A program made the translations under genes and the position numbers. Shown in pieces: positions 8,581-16,923 of a stretch of 33,473 nucleotides of DNA. Below the pieces are notes generated by a model that saw nothing but the letters and a program-made list of their open reading frames with translations, searched no databases and had not been told where the DNA came from. Numbering within the stretch: the first letter of the stretch is position 1; each line of letters starts with the position of its first letter. The stretch is from Alphaproteobacteria bacterium. GTDB lineage: Bacteria > Pseudomonadota > Alphaproteobacteria > RF32 > CAG-239. The stretch is taken from positions 1 to 33,473 of the forward strand of contig JAFUSA010000007.1 in NCBI GenBank assembly GCA_017480745.1, written 5' to 3'.

Positions 8581-8634
8581 TCAAACTGTTTTTATGATAT
8601 TTTGCAAAACCCGATAACAAAACCGAAAAATATA

Positions 8635-8663
8635 TTGTTTTTTAACTAAATATATTATATAAA
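8635..8663 (+). promoter_or_regulatory. Probable promoter of the tRNA-Arg operon
   Basis: TTGTTT (8635-8640), 17-base spacer, TATAAA (8658-8663), eleven bases before the tRNA. The tRNA and the following five genes are close enough to share it. Confidence 0.5.
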
Positions 8664-8673
8664 CAATTCGGAT

Positions 8674-8750
8674 GCAGGCGTAGCTCATCAGGATAGAGCG
8701 ACTTCCTCCTAAGAAGTAGGTAGGCGGTTCGAGTCCGCCCGCTTGTACCA
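8674..8750 (+). tRNA. tRNA-Arg (anticodon CCT)
   Basis: A full cloverleaf can be drawn: acceptor GCAGGCG with CGCTTGT (two G-T pairs), D arm GCTC/GAGC, anticodon arm ACTTC-CTCCTAA-GAAGT with CCT at positions 34-36, five-base variable loop, T arm GGCGG-TTCGAGT-CCGCC, discriminator A and an encoded CCA. Length is 77 bases. It reads the AGG codon. Confidence 0.95.
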
Positions 8751-8775
8751 TTATCATTTACGATGGAGTTTTATA

Positions 8776-9216
8776 ATGTCCGAACTTAATAATATTTTGC
8801 CGTCTTATTTAGACAAAGCGACTGCCGCGGAAAAACAGGTGTTTTTTCAGGCTTTAATTTGTTTGGCCGGAATTGATGGCTATACACATGAGTCGGAAAT
8901 TGATTTTATTACGCAGGCGGCTCAGCGTTATAATATAGAAAATTTGGATTCTTTATGCAATTTTTCAGGTCCTAATGAGGTAATTGAAAATATTAAAGTT
9001 ATTCAAGATCGCCATTTGGCAATGGAGCTTGTGCGTGAAATGTGTATGCTTTCGCATGCCGATAGCGTTTTGTCTGATGAAGAAACTTTGTTTATTGGCA
9101 GAATAGGTCTGGCACTTGGTTTGGAAATCGAAAAAATAGAACAAATCAGTAACTGGGTAATTGATCGTATTATCTGGTTAGAACAAGCAAAGATAATTTT
9201 TGAGGAAGATAAGTAA
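8776..9216 (+). CDS. TerB-like domain protein
   Basis: A 146-residue, all-helical, acidic protein resembling the TerB / DnaJ-associated fold. There are two related halves with acidic turns: ICLAGIDGYTHESEIDFI and MLSHADSVLSDEETLFI, the latter being the typical D-x-(V/I)-L-S-x-x-E turn. It is probably cytoplasmic and may bind metal or a membrane-protein partner; no enzymatic residues are evident. I start at MSELNNIL, which has GGAG upstream; an earlier in-frame ATG lies inside the tRNA. It begins 25 bases after the tRNA and overlaps the next gene by one base (TAATG), so it is co-transcribed with both. Confidence 0.7.
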   Translation: MSELNNILPSYLDKATAAEKQVFFQALICLAGIDGYTHESEIDFITQAAQRYNIENLDSLCNFSGPNEVIENIKVIQDRHLAMELVREMCMLSHADSVLSDEETLFIGRIGLALGLEIEKIEQISNWVIDRIIWLEQAKIIFEEDK

Positions 9217-10106
9217 TGGGACGCTACGGAGAGTGCACATATTTTTATACTCTCTATAATGCGGTGGAAGAGTGCTTTCCTGCCGTTGATTATGATAATG
9301 CCCGCACTATTTTGCGCGAAGCCGTTTTGGCGCCTAATGATTATACTGTTGAGTTTAGCGATGCGGTATATACACAGGCTCAAATTTTTAATTTAATCGG
9401 ACAAGCGCTTAAAGGCAGTTGTGTAGAGGAAACACCGGAGCAAACTCATTATAATTTGGTGGAACAAGCAACCGAAGTTATCAAACACATGAATGACGGC
9501 TATATATCGCACGAAGATTATAAGGAAAGGTGTGATTATTTGGATTTGACAGCCAAATACGAGTTTAGCCTGTTTGCTGCGCTTGCTTGTTTAAGAGTGG
9601 CAGATATTTTGCACGATGAAAAAGTGTATGACGAGCTCAAATTAAACATTGTTCGCCTGCGTGAAATTCGTGATATTATTCAAAATTATACGCGTGATGA
9701 GGTGGATATTGTCATTGAACGCGATGAATTTGAGCGGGCAAAACCGATTTATCGAATGTTAAAATCTTTGCAAAGTTTGGGATATGATTATAATTTTAGC
9801 CCGAAAGAGCGAATAAATTTGAATATTGATCACGAAAATGATGAAGATTTAACAGATAGATTTAATTATTATAATTGGCTTAAACGCCTTATGTTGTTGC
9901 AGTTGCGCAAGGAAGTATCCGTAACGCAAAATCCGACTGTTTCTGTTTCTGATAATCAGCAGAACAAATTGTCGCCACGTGAAATGTCGGATAAAATTGC
10001 ACAACTCAGAGGTACGATGGGCAAAAGAACATTTGACAAAGATAGATTTCTTATGCTAAACAAAGCAGAGAACTCTGTTATTGAACAAGAAAGAAACATA
10101 AGTTAA
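9216..10106 (+). CDS. Conserved-looking hypothetical protein
   Basis: I do not recognise this 296-residue protein. It is soluble, mostly helical and rich in Tyr, Asp, Glu and Arg, with no signal peptide or membrane segment. The last 60 residues look disordered (VTQNPTVSVSDNQQNK) before a basic stretch (LRGTMGKRTFDKDRF). The start overlaps the stop of the TerB-like gene by one base and the stop is 12 bases before yggT, so it belongs to that operon. The coupling to a TerB-like protein suggests that the two act together. Confidence 0.65.
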   Translation: MGRYGECTYFYTLYNAVEECFPAVDYDNARTILREAVLAPNDYTVEFSDAVYTQAQIFNLIGQALKGSCVEETPEQTHYNLVEQATEVIKHMNDGYISHEDYKERCDYLDLTAKYEFSLFAALACLRVADILHDEKVYDELKLNIVRLREIRDIIQNYTRDEVDIVIERDEFERAKPIYRMLKSLQSLGYDYNFSPKERINLNIDHENDEDLTDRFNYYNWLKRLMLLQLRKEVSVTQNPTVSVSDNQQNKLSPREMSDKIAQLRGTMGKRTFDKDRFLMLNKAENSVIEQERNIS

Positions 10107-10117
10107 GGAGAACATAT

Positions 10118-10435
10118 ATGGGAATTATCGGTTTAATACTGATGCCTTGTTTAGATATCTTAGGCTTTTTGGTAGATATTTACTTCAAGGTTGTTGTTGT
10201 TGATGTTATTTTGTATTGGCTGTTGCAATATAAGATAATGACGGTGCATAATAAATATGCGGAAAAATTAATGGATGTCTTAAAGTCATTAACCGATCCG
10301 GCTTATAAGTTAATTCGTAAAAAAGTTCCGCCGGTAGCCGGTATTGATGTTGCTCCGTATGTATTATTGGTTGCGATTGCTTTTGTCGGCTCATTTATTT
10401 CGCACCTAAGCCAGTGGATTAATCAGTATATGTAA
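10118..10435 (+). CDS. yggT: YggT family membrane protein
   Basis: A 105-residue integral membrane protein with two hydrophobic segments (residues about 3-33 and 80-98) and, between them, the family's SLTDPAYKLIRKKVPPVAGIDVAPYVLL region. The YggT family is linked to membrane and osmotic functions, without a defined biochemical role. The ATG follows AAGGAG. The order yggT - DUF167 - folD seen here is typical of alphaproteobacteria and supports the call. Confidence 0.88.
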   Translation: MGIIGLILMPCLDILGFLVDIYFKVVVVDVILYWLLQYKIMTVHNKYAEKLMDVLKSLTDPAYKLIRKKVPPVAGIDVAPYVLLVAIAFVGSFISHLSQWINQYM

Positions 10436-10436
10436 G

Positions 10437-10748
10437 ATGTTTTTTGCACCTTACAAATCAGGTTGGTTGCTTTGCATTAAGTTAACACCCAATGCGTCGT
10501 TTTGTGGGTTTCGGGGTGTTTTCGTCAACGCTGACGGTGAGGAATATTTAAAGGCATACACAAATGTTGCGCCGGAAAAGGGAAAAGCAAACAAAGCTTT
10601 AGTCGCTATGTTGGCGAAACGTTTGAAAACACCAAAACAAGCTTTTAGCATTATAAGTGGTGAGACGGAGCATTATAAAAAAATTTACATTGAAACTACT
10701 GAGGATATTTCCTCCGGTTTGCGATGTTTGAGTGAGAATGAGGAATGA
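10437..10748 (+). CDS. DUF167 / YggU family protein
   Basis: A small 103-residue alpha/beta protein with the DUF167 signature: LCIKLTPNASFCGFRG at the start, then YLKAYTNVAPEKGKANKALVAMLAKRL, and the C-terminal SGETEHYKKIYIE strand. The molecular function of the family is unknown. It starts one base after the yggT stop and overlaps folD by four bases (ATGA), so the three are translationally coupled. Confidence 0.88.
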   Translation: MFFAPYKSGWLLCIKLTPNASFCGFRGVFVNADGEEYLKAYTNVAPEKGKANKALVAMLAKRLKTPKQAFSIISGETEHYKKIYIETTEDISSGLRCLSENEE

Positions 10749-11608
10749 CAAATATTATTGACGGGCGTTTGATTGCCGCAAATATCAGGAATGAGTTAAA
10801 AGAAAAAATTGCCGGTTTGGCAAAAGCTCCGTGTTTAGCGATAATTTTGGCGGGTAATGACGAGCCAAGCCTGATATATGTGCGCAACAAGAAAAAAGCT
10901 GCGGCAGAAATAGGAGTGCAAACAAAATTTTTTCATTTGGCGGAAGATATAAGCGAAGAAAATTTGTTAGCGCTTATTGACAAGTTAAACAACGATGAAA
11001 ATACTAACGGGATTATTGTGCAGCTGCCGTTGCCTGAGCATTTGAATACACATAAAATTATTAACCGTATCGCTCCGCAAAAAGATGTTGATGGCTTTCA
11101 TCCCTATAATACCGGAATGCTGCAAAATAACCAAACCCCATATTTTATTGCCGCAACTCCGTTGGGGATTATGCGTTTAGTGCAAAGTGTGTGTTCTGAT
11201 TTAAGCGGTAAAAATGTGGTAATTATAGGGGCATCTTTAATAGTGGGACGTCCATTGGCAACTTTAATGCTCAATCAGGAATGCACGGTTACTATTACGC
11301 ATATTCACACTAAAAATATTAAAGAACTTACGCAAAAAGCCGATATTTTGGTAGCGGCTTGCGGAGTAGCCAACTTAGTGCAGGAAGATTGGATAAAATC
11401 CGGTGCAATTTTGATTGATGTTGGGATAAATCGTTGTAATGGCAAAATATGCGGAGATATAGATTTTAAGGCTGTGCAAAATAAGGCAGCGGCAATAACT
11501 CCGGTTCCGGGTGGCGTTGGTCCGATGACTATTGCCATGCTGCTAAAAAATACCGTAGATGCCTATGAACTGCAACTATCATCGGCTAAAATTGGCAATA
11601 TATTTTAA
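10745..11608 (+). CDS. folD: Methylenetetrahydrofolate dehydrogenase / cyclohydrolase FolD
   Basis: A bifunctional enzyme that interconverts 5,10-methylene-THF and 10-formyl-THF in the cytoplasm. At 287 residues it has the normal length. Visible features are the catalytic lysine in the SLIYVRNKKKAA motif, IVQLPLPEHLN, KDVDGFHPYNTGML, the NADP-binding region VVIIGASLIVGRPLATLML, the conserved TVTITHIHTKN, and ITPVPGGVGPMTIAML near the end. Last gene of the tRNA-TerB-yggT operon, with a terminator beginning 22 bases after the stop. Confidence 0.96.
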   Translation: MTNIIDGRLIAANIRNELKEKIAGLAKAPCLAIILAGNDEPSLIYVRNKKKAAAEIGVQTKFFHLAEDISEENLLALIDKLNNDENTNGIIVQLPLPEHLNTHKIINRIAPQKDVDGFHPYNTGMLQNNQTPYFIAATPLGIMRLVQSVCSDLSGKNVVIIGASLIVGRPLATLMLNQECTVTITHIHTKNIKELTQKADILVAACGVANLVQEDWIKSGAILIDVGINRCNGKICGDIDFKAVQNKAAAITPVPGGVGPMTIAMLLKNTVDAYELQLSSAKIGNIF

Positions 11609-11630
11609 ATTTTTGTTAGGTTTAACATTG

Positions 11631-11659
11631 ACGGCTCTGTAATAGCCGCCGTTTTTTTT
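11631..11659 (+). terminator. Intrinsic terminator after folD
   Basis: ACGGC (11631-11635) pairs with GCCGT (11648-11652), or alternatively CGGCT with AGCCG, followed by a run of eight T. Confidence 0.8.
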
Positions 11660-11680
11660 AATAAATTTTTGCAAAAATTA

Positions 11681-11708
11681 TTGACATTGGTGATTTTTAT
11701 GCTATCAT
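11681..11708 (+). promoter_or_regulatory. Sigma70-like promoter of pilin leader 2
   Basis: TTGACA (11681-11686), 16-base spacer, TATCAT (11703-11708). It has the same spacer length as the promoters of the other two pilin leaders, and the consensus match is strong. Confidence 0.75.
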
Positions 11709-11714
11709 ATACGC

Positions 11715-11890
11715 ATGATGAGGTAACTTGTCTGAGGTGTGGAAACCTCTTACAATCTCGCCGTATGTGGCGTAATTTTTCCAGCATGGCTGGAAGGTGA
11801 CAAAATAAACCGTTAGTGAATATGTCGCACTATTTAGATTGTAATAGTTTCCAACTTCCGGCCACCTCTCTGAGGTGGTGTGTTTCTGTT
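11715..11890 (+). ncRNA. Structured leader RNA of pilin gene 2 (second type)
   Basis: It shows no sequence similarity to the leader at 5553. A composite closing stem is formed by GGAAAC (11741-11746) with GTTTCC (11847-11852) and TTACAATCT (11750-11758) with AGATTGTAA (11836-11844), 15 pairs in all. It encloses three hairpins: CGCC/GGCG (11759-11772), TTCCAGC/GCTGGAA (11779-11795) and TAGTG/CACTA (11814-11832). Upstream, GAGGTG (11734-11739) can pair with CACCTC (11863-11868). That would disrupt the hairpin CCACCTC-TCT-GAGGTGG (11862-11878) just before the pilin gene. This is the layout expected of a riboswitch or attenuator. There is only one copy in the window, so no covariation test is possible. 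No known class was recognised. Confidence 0.65.
11862..11890 (+). terminator. Terminator-like hairpin before pilin gene 2
   Basis: CCACCTC-TCT-GAGGTGG, a perfect 7-bp stem followed by TGTGTTTCTGTT. The T tract is interrupted, so termination would be weaker than at 5729-5748. TCTGAGGTG occurs twice (11731 and 11869), and either copy can pair with the same CACCTC. Confidence 0.55.
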
Positions 11891-11922
11891 AAAACAATGA
11901 CTTTAATGAAAGGAAGATTACT

Positions 11923-12555
11923 ATGAATATAAATATAAAAAATGAAAATGGACGTTCAATGATAGAAATGTTAGGTGTGTTGGCTATTATCGGTGTTTTA
12001 TCGGTTGGCGGAATTGCCGGATACTCCAAAGCTATGCACCGTTACAGGATCAATAAAACTATTGAACAGATAACACTCATTGCCGGAAACATACGCTCGT
12101 TTTTTGCTCCTCAAAGGAATTATAAAGGATTGAGTGATTGCCGGAATGATAATAATTATTGTAAATTGATCAAAAAAGCCAAACTGATGCCGGATGAAAT
12201 GTGGGATGATACTGATAAAAGATTTAAAAATGTGTTTGGGCAGGTTGTTTATTTATATGCAGAAAATAAATCTACTACCGATGAGCAAGCGTTTAGAATT
12301 GACTTTAATTTAACAGAAAATGAAGAAGAAGCTTGTATTGATCTTCTGAGTCAAGATTGGACAAATGCCGGAGTTAATTTATTTCGGTTAGTTGGAGGTC
12401 CTGTTCATAATAAGTATCTTATTCCGCCGATTGATGTTGCAACAGTTGTTAAAGAATGTTCAACAGCATTTGGTAATGGATATAATCCTGTTATTGTCTT
12501 TTTCTTTGATATCAATGTTAATTCTACCTATTGGCAGAGAATAATTAATCCGTAA
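11923..12555 (+). CDS. Type IV pilin-like protein 2 (GRSMIEMLG family)
   Basis: A 210-residue prepilin: short leader ending in ENG, then RSMIEMLGVLAIIGVLSVGG with Glu +5 and Arg +1. The N-terminal 70 residues are close to pilins 1 and 3, including the IEQITLIAGNIRSFFAPQ segment. The rest is variable except for EEACIDLLSQDWTN and a late cysteine (VVKECSTAF), probably a disulfide pair. The N-terminal codons differ from the sister genes at many synonymous sites, so the conservation is selection on protein rather than recent copying. The ATG has AGGAAG upstream. It sits between folD and clpB behind its own promoter and structured leader. Confidence 0.85.
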   Translation: MNINIKNENGRSMIEMLGVLAIIGVLSVGGIAGYSKAMHRYRINKTIEQITLIAGNIRSFFAPQRNYKGLSDCRNDNNYCKLIKKAKLMPDEMWDDTDKRFKNVFGQVVYLYAENKSTTDEQAFRIDFNLTENEEEACIDLLSQDWTNAGVNLFRLVGGPVHNKYLIPPIDVATVVKECSTAFGNGYNPVIVFFFDINVNSTYWQRIINP

Positions 12556-12602
12556 TTATAACATTTGCTTTATTACTTTATGTAAAAAAATCTGCAATCT
12601 AT

Positions 12603-12630
12603 TTGCATTTTAAAAATCGGCTCCCTATAT
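12603..12630 (+). promoter_or_regulatory. Possible heat-shock (RpoH) promoter of clpB
   Basis: CCTATAT (12624-12630) fits the alphaproteobacterial RpoH -10 consensus CYTATNT. TTGC (12603-12606) lies 17 bases upstream as a partial match to the CTTG -35. A clpB gene is a classical RpoH target, so the context supports it. Confidence 0.5.
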
Positions 12631-12654
12631 ATTCAATAAGGAGTGTGAGTTAAA

Positions 12655-15186
12655 ATGAACTTAGAAAAATTTACAGATAGAAGTCAAGCATTTATTCAAG
12701 AAGCGGAAAAATTAGCAAGTCGGCGCAATAATCAGTTTGTTGTGCCGGCACACTTGCTGAGCGTTATGCTGGAAGATGCTGAGGGTATGGCGGCGCATTT
12801 AATATCGCAAACAGGTATAAACCCTGAAAGCGTAAAGACGTCTGTTAATAATGAAATAAATAAGCTGCCTTCGGTGGATGGGCAAGGTGTGCAACTTAAT
12901 CTTTCCAAAGACTTTGTACAAATGCTGGATACAGCCGAGCAAATGGCAATCAAGGCAAAAGATAGCTATGTTAGTGTGGAACGTTTGTTGCAGGCTGCTC
13001 TATTGCAACAAAACTATGGGATTGATGCCGCCAAATTAAATAAAGCTATTAATAATATGCGGCAGGGACGCACGGCGGATTCAGCATCGGCAGAAGATAG
13101 TTTTGAAGCCTTAAAACGTTTCGCTATTGATTACACTGAACGTGCCGCACAGGGAAAAATGGACCCGATTATCGGACGTGATGAAGAAATTCGCCGCACA
13201 ATTCAAGTGTTATCGCGCCGTACAAAAAACAATCCGATTTTAATTGGGGAGCCGGGTGTTGGTAAAACGGCTATTGTTGAGGGTTTGGCACAACGTATAA
13301 TTAATGGCGATGTGCCGTCAACTTTGGCACATAAACGTTTGATGGCGTTGGATATGGGCGCATTAATTGCCGGTGCTAAATATCGTGGAGATTTTGAGGA
13401 GCGCTTAAAAGCCGTGTTGCAGGAAGTGCAAAATGCTAACGGGCAGGTAATTCTGTTTATTGATGAAATGCACACTGTTGTCGGTGCCGGTGCCTCTGAG
13501 GGGTCAATGGATGCCTCAAACCTATTAAAACCTGCTTTGGCACGAGGAGAATTACACTGCATAGGTGCTACAACCTTGAAAGAATATCAAAAATACATTG
13601 AAAAAGATGCTGCTTTTGCGCGTCGTTTTCAACCTGTATATGTGGGCGAAACAACGGTAGAAGATACGGTTTCCATTTTGCGCGGAATTAAAGAAAAATA
13701 TGAGTTGCATCACGGGGTGCATATTTCTGATGCCGCATTGGTGGCGGCCGCTTCTATGTCTGATCGCTATATTTCTGATCGTTTTTTGCCTGATAAAGCC
13801 ATTGACTTAGTGGATGAGGCTGCCAGTAAATTAAAAATGGCAATTGACTCTAAGCCGGAAGAACTTGATAAGCTTGATCGCAAGCTAATTCAGATGAAAA
13901 TAGAAAGTGAAGCCTTGCGTAAAGAGACTGATCAAGCCTCGCAAGAGCGTTTTATAAAATTGGAAAACGCCATCAAAAATTTGGAGAAAAAATCGGTTGA
14001 ACAAACCGAACAATGGAATGCTCATAAATCAAACATTATTGAAGCAAATAATTTGCGAGAACGGTTGGATAGTGCAAAAATTGCGGCAGAAAAAGCTTTG
14101 CGTGCCGGTTTGTATGAAGAAGCCGGAAAATTGCAATATAAGGAAATTCCTGAGTTAGAGCATCGTTTAGCCCAATTGCAAGAGCAAAAGGTTGACAGTA
14201 ATGGTTTTGAAACAGTAACTCCGGATATGATAGCTTCGGTTGTTTCTAAATGGACGGGGATTCCGGTTGATAAGCTGATTGGTAGTGAGCGCGAAAAACT
14301 TTTACATTTGGAAGAAAATTTAGGAAAACGCGTTGTCGGGCAACCTCAGGCGATAGTAGCGGTTTCCAATTCTGTTCGTCGCTCGCGTGCAGGCTTAAAA
14401 GATCCAAAACGTCCGATAGGTTCGTTTTTATTCTTAGGTCCGACCGGTGTCGGCAAAACCGAGTTAGCCAAAGCGTTAGCAGAGTTTTTGTTTGATGAAG
14501 AAAATGCGTATATTCGCATTGATATGTCAGAATATATGGAAAAGCATTCGGTTGCTCGCTTAATTGGTGCTCCTCCGGGATATGTAGGCTATGATGAAGG
14601 CGGAGTGCTAACCGAGGCTGTTCGTCGTCGTCCGTATCAGGTAATTTTGTTTGATGAGGTAGAAAAAGCGCATCCGGATGTATTTAACCTGTTGTTGCAA
14701 GTGTTAGATGAAGGGCATTTGACTGACGGTAAAGGACGCAAGGTTGATTTTAAGAATACTTTTATAATTTTAACTTCAAACTTGGTAACCGGAGGACGCA
14801 AGGAAGATGTTATGACACAACTTCGCTCTTTCTTTAAGCCGGAATTTTTGAACAGGCTTGATGAAATTATTACATTTAATTCTTTGCAAAAAGAGGATAT
14901 ACGTCGCATTGTTGATATTCAAATAGCTTATTTGCAGGCGCGACTCAGCGACAGACATATTACATTGCAACTTGATGATTATGCTAAAAATTGGTTGGCA
15001 GAAAACGGTTACAGCCCAGAGTTTGGTGCACGTCCGTTAAAGCGTCTTATTGTGCAGGAAATTGAAAATCCGTTGGCGATGATGTTGCTTGATGGCGAAA
15101 TCAGCGACAACAGTGTGGCATGGATAAGCGCCAATGAAAATGGCATAACAATCAGCAAACAGGTTCCGAAGCAAATTGCAAATTAA
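12655..15186 (+). CDS. clpB: Disaggregase chaperone ClpB
   Basis: A cytoplasmic AAA+ chaperone that, with DnaK, extracts polypeptides from aggregates. It has the Clp N-domain (residues 1-140), then NBD1 with Walker A GEPGVGKT and Walker [14 protein letters not shown]. The coiled-coil middle domain (about 400-520, [18 protein letters not shown] onward) separates ClpB from ClpA. NBD2 has [20 protein letters not shown], the pore loop [13 protein letters not shown] and the sensor region TSNL. The C-terminal D2 small domain contains [13 protein letters not shown]. At 843 residues it is slightly short of the common 857-870, with a shortened loop after TSNL. AAGGAG precedes the ATG. It is monocistronic, between pilin gene 2 and the convergent pilus operon. 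Confidence 0.97.
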   Translation: MNLEKFTDRSQAFIQEAEKLASRRNNQFVVPAHLLSVMLEDAEGMAAHLISQTGINPESVKTSVNNEINKLPSVDGQGVQLNLSKDFVQMLDTAEQMAIKAKDSYVSVERLLQAALLQQNYGIDAAKLNKAINNMRQGRTADSASAEDSFEALKRFAIDYTERAAQGKMDPIIGRDEEIRRTIQVLSRRTKNNPILIGEPGVGKTAIVEGLAQRIINGDVPSTLAHKRLMALDMGALIAGAKYRGDFEERLKAVLQEVQNANGQVILFIDEMHTVVGAGASEGSMDASNLLKPALARGELHCIGATTLKEYQKYIEKDAAFARRFQPVYVGETTVEDTVSILRGIKEKYELHHGVHISDAALVAAASMSDRYISDRFLPDKAIDLVDEAASKLKMAIDSKPEELDKLDRKLIQMKIESEALRKETDQASQERFIKLENAIKNLEKKSVEQTEQWNAHKSNIIEANNLRERLDSAKIAAEKALRAGLYEEAGKLQYKEIPELEHRLAQLQEQKVDSNGFETVTPDMIASVVSKWTGIPVDKLIGSEREKLLHLEENLGKRVVGQPQAIVAVSNSVRRSRAGLKDPKRPIGSFLFLGPTGVGKTELAKALAEFLFDEENAYIRIDMSEYMEKHSVARLIGAPPGYVGYDEGGVLTEAVRRRPYQVILFDEVEKAHPDVFNLLLQVLDEGHLTDGKGRKVDFKNTFIILTSNLVTGGRKEDVMTQLRSFFKPEFLNRLDEIITFNSLQKEDIRRIVDIQIAYLQARLSDRHITLQLDDYAKNWLAENGYSPEFGARPLKRLIVQEIENPLAMMLLDGEISDNSVAWISANENGITISKQVPKQIAN

Positions 15187-15208
15187 GCGCTGTGTTTATG
15201 TATTTCTT

Positions 15209-15235
15209 CCGCCGGTGTGTTAAAAACTCCGGCGG
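15209..15235. terminator. Hairpin between convergent clpB and the pilus operon
   Basis: A perfect 7-bp stem CCGCCGG (15209-15215) and CCGGCGG (15229-15235). It lies 22 bases after the clpB stop and just past the last pilus gene, so it could end transcripts from both sides, though T runs are weak on both strands. Confidence 0.55.
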
Positions 15236-15239
15236 CAGT

Positions 15240-15788
15240 TTATTGAAACGTCCAGATTATAATATTTTCCGCGGACTTACATACTTCGCGAGTGGAATAT
15301 TTTGCAATCGGCAGAGGATTTTCCTCCGCTCCCCACATAAATTCCGTTTCATTATCTCCGTTGATAATAGTAATTTTTTGCAAACCAAGTTGTTGCTCTT
15401 CTGGGATTTTCATCTCACTCAAATTTATGCACGCCGAGCGGTTTAAGTGCTTTAACACCATGTCAAAGCTCTGATTTATCGGCAAAGCCATGGTTCCGTC
15501 CACACCTTCTCCAACCCGCAAGTCATATTCTTTGTAACTTAGCAATTCTTCGCTCAGTAAATTATTTTCTTTGGCGCTCTCAGTGGAAAGTTTCCAATAA
15601 CCCGGTTCATCACGATAATAACTGCGAATTTTATCAGCCGCAGCAAAAAGCTCGCTATGCAAACTTTTATGTGGATTGTGAAACAGCATATAGCTAAGCA
15701 CTATCAAGGCAACCGCTATGGCAAAACCAATTATAATTCCATTGGAGTTATTTTTGATAAATTGCTTCGGGTTAATTATTAAATTCAT
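15240..15788 (-). CDS. PilS-position pilin-like protein of the type IVb pilus operon
   Basis: A 182-residue protein in the position of the R64 major pilin gene pilS. A short polar N-terminus (MNLIINPKQFIKNNSNG) is followed by one hydrophobic helix (IIIGFAIAVALIVLSYMLF), then a globular domain with two cysteines (RSACINL and REVCKSAE) that could form the usual pilin disulfide. The type III signal is not canonical: after the Gly of NSNG there is no Glu at +5. It may be a minor pilin or a degenerate one, with the GRSMIE-family proteins supplying the major subunit. I start at the ATG five bases after the pilR-like stop, because longer in-frame starts would overlap that gene by about 70 bases. Confidence 0.65.
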   Translation of the reverse strand: MNLIINPKQFIKNNSNGIIIGFAIAVALIVLSYMLFHNPHKSLHSELFAAADKIRSYYRDEPGYWKLSTESAKENNLLSEELLSYKEYDLRVGEGVDGTMALPINQSFDMVLKHLNRSACINLSEMKIPEEQQLGLQKITIINGDNETEFMWGAEENPLPIAKYSTREVCKSAENIIIWTFQ

Positions 15789-15792
15789 GATA

Positions 15793-16914
15793 TTAGCCTT
15801 TACCCATAGCGCTGGTAATTTGGTCTTGCATGTCAAAGGTGCCGAATACCGCCCAAGCAATAATACCTGAAACCGTTAACATGGCAACCATGTTCATAAT
15901 TTCGGCTCTTTGCTCAATCATATATACGGATTCTTCCAGCCACTCGTTAGCAAGCTTGTCCAATGCCTCTTCAAAGTTATCCAATTCAGAATAAATCTTC
16001 AAGTCGGCAATAATTTGTTTATCCGGAAATTCCTGTTGGGCACGCGAAAGCGACTGACCCAAGTTTTCACCATTTTTAATATGAAACAAAGCGCCGTCTA
16101 TTCGAGCTCTTAGATATCGGCTGGCATCACGTTTTAAGGAAGTTAAGGCCACACTCACCGGCACACCGCCTTTTACTAACGCAGACAAAGCCAATAACCA
16201 TGTAATACCGGTAAAAATTTTATATAACGACCATGGAGGAAAACGGTCAAAAGTTACGCGCAATTTCCCCGCCCAAATACCGATGGTTCCGTAAATGATT
16301 AAGCCGATAATCGGAAATATGGAAAACGCGGTAACCCAGTTTTCCTGAATCCATTCTGAAAGGCTGATTAACGATTTAGCCGTTCCGGTCCAACGAACAT
16401 CCGGTGCCGCATCAATCATAGGCGGAACCATATATACACCGATAGCATACATGATGAGCACAGACATCATCAATAAAAATGACGGGTAAGCAATAGCGCT
16501 GACAATAGGCCTGATCATTCGGGTAGAACCCTCACTCACTTTAATAAGGTTCAAAAGCGCACTTTCCAAGTCTGACACATCACCAACGGAAAGCATCAAG
16601 CGCTCACGACTTGGCGCCCAACCTTTTAAGGCATCAGAAAACGGATGACCATCTTGCAACGAACGTCCCCATGCACTAATCGCTACGCCCATCGGTTCAT
16701 TAGGGTGTTTTCCCTCATCTGTAATACCATTATAAATCATATCCAAAGCGTTCATCAAAGAAAAACGGTTACGCAATAACGCAGCCAATTTACGATACAC
16801 TTTTAATCTTCGCTTGTTAGATAGATTACTGATAATTTTGGCATAGGTCATTGCCCATCCGTTAGTTCTTGTCATAGCCCTATCAAAGGCCGATCTTTTT
16901 TTTATCTCAGGCAT
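15793..16914 (-). CDS. pilR: Type IVb pilus inner-membrane platform protein PilR (T2SF/GspF family)
   Basis: A polytopic inner-membrane protein that forms the platform on which the assembly ATPase acts. It is 373 residues long and has the T2SF pattern: a cytoplasmic helical domain (LRNRFSLMNALDMIYNGIT...), hydrophobic segments near residues 136-165 (IAYPSFLLMMSVLIMYAIGV) and 190-213, a second helical domain (ALVKGGVPVSVALTSLKRDA) and a C-terminal segment (MVAMLTVSGIIAWAVFG). AGGAG precedes the ATG, which lies nine bases from the pilQ stop. Order and similarity point to the R64/TcpE-type PilR. Confidence 0.88.
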   Translation of the reverse strand: MPEIKKRSAFDRAMTRTNGWAMTYAKIISNLSNKRRLKVYRKLAALLRNRFSLMNALDMIYNGITDEGKHPNEPMGVAISAWGRSLQDGHPFSDALKGWAPSRERLMLSVGDVSDLESALLNLIKVSEGSTRMIRPIVSAIAYPSFLLMMSVLIMYAIGVYMVPPMIDAAPDVRWTGTAKSLISLSEWIQENWVTAFSIFPIIGLIIYGTIGIWAGKLRVTFDRFPPWSLYKIFTGITWLLALSALVKGGVPVSVALTSLKRDASRYLRARIDGALFHIKNGENLGQSLSRAQQEFPDKQIIADLKIYSELDNFEEALDKLANEWLEESVYMIEQRAEIMNMVAMLTVSGIIAWAVFGTFDMQDQITSAMGKG

Positions 16915-16923
16915 AACAGTCTC

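Noticed and set aside
15192..15446. Plus-strand open frame after clpB
   Set aside because: It runs across the convergent terminator hairpin and the end of the pilin-like gene, and its composition is not protein-like.
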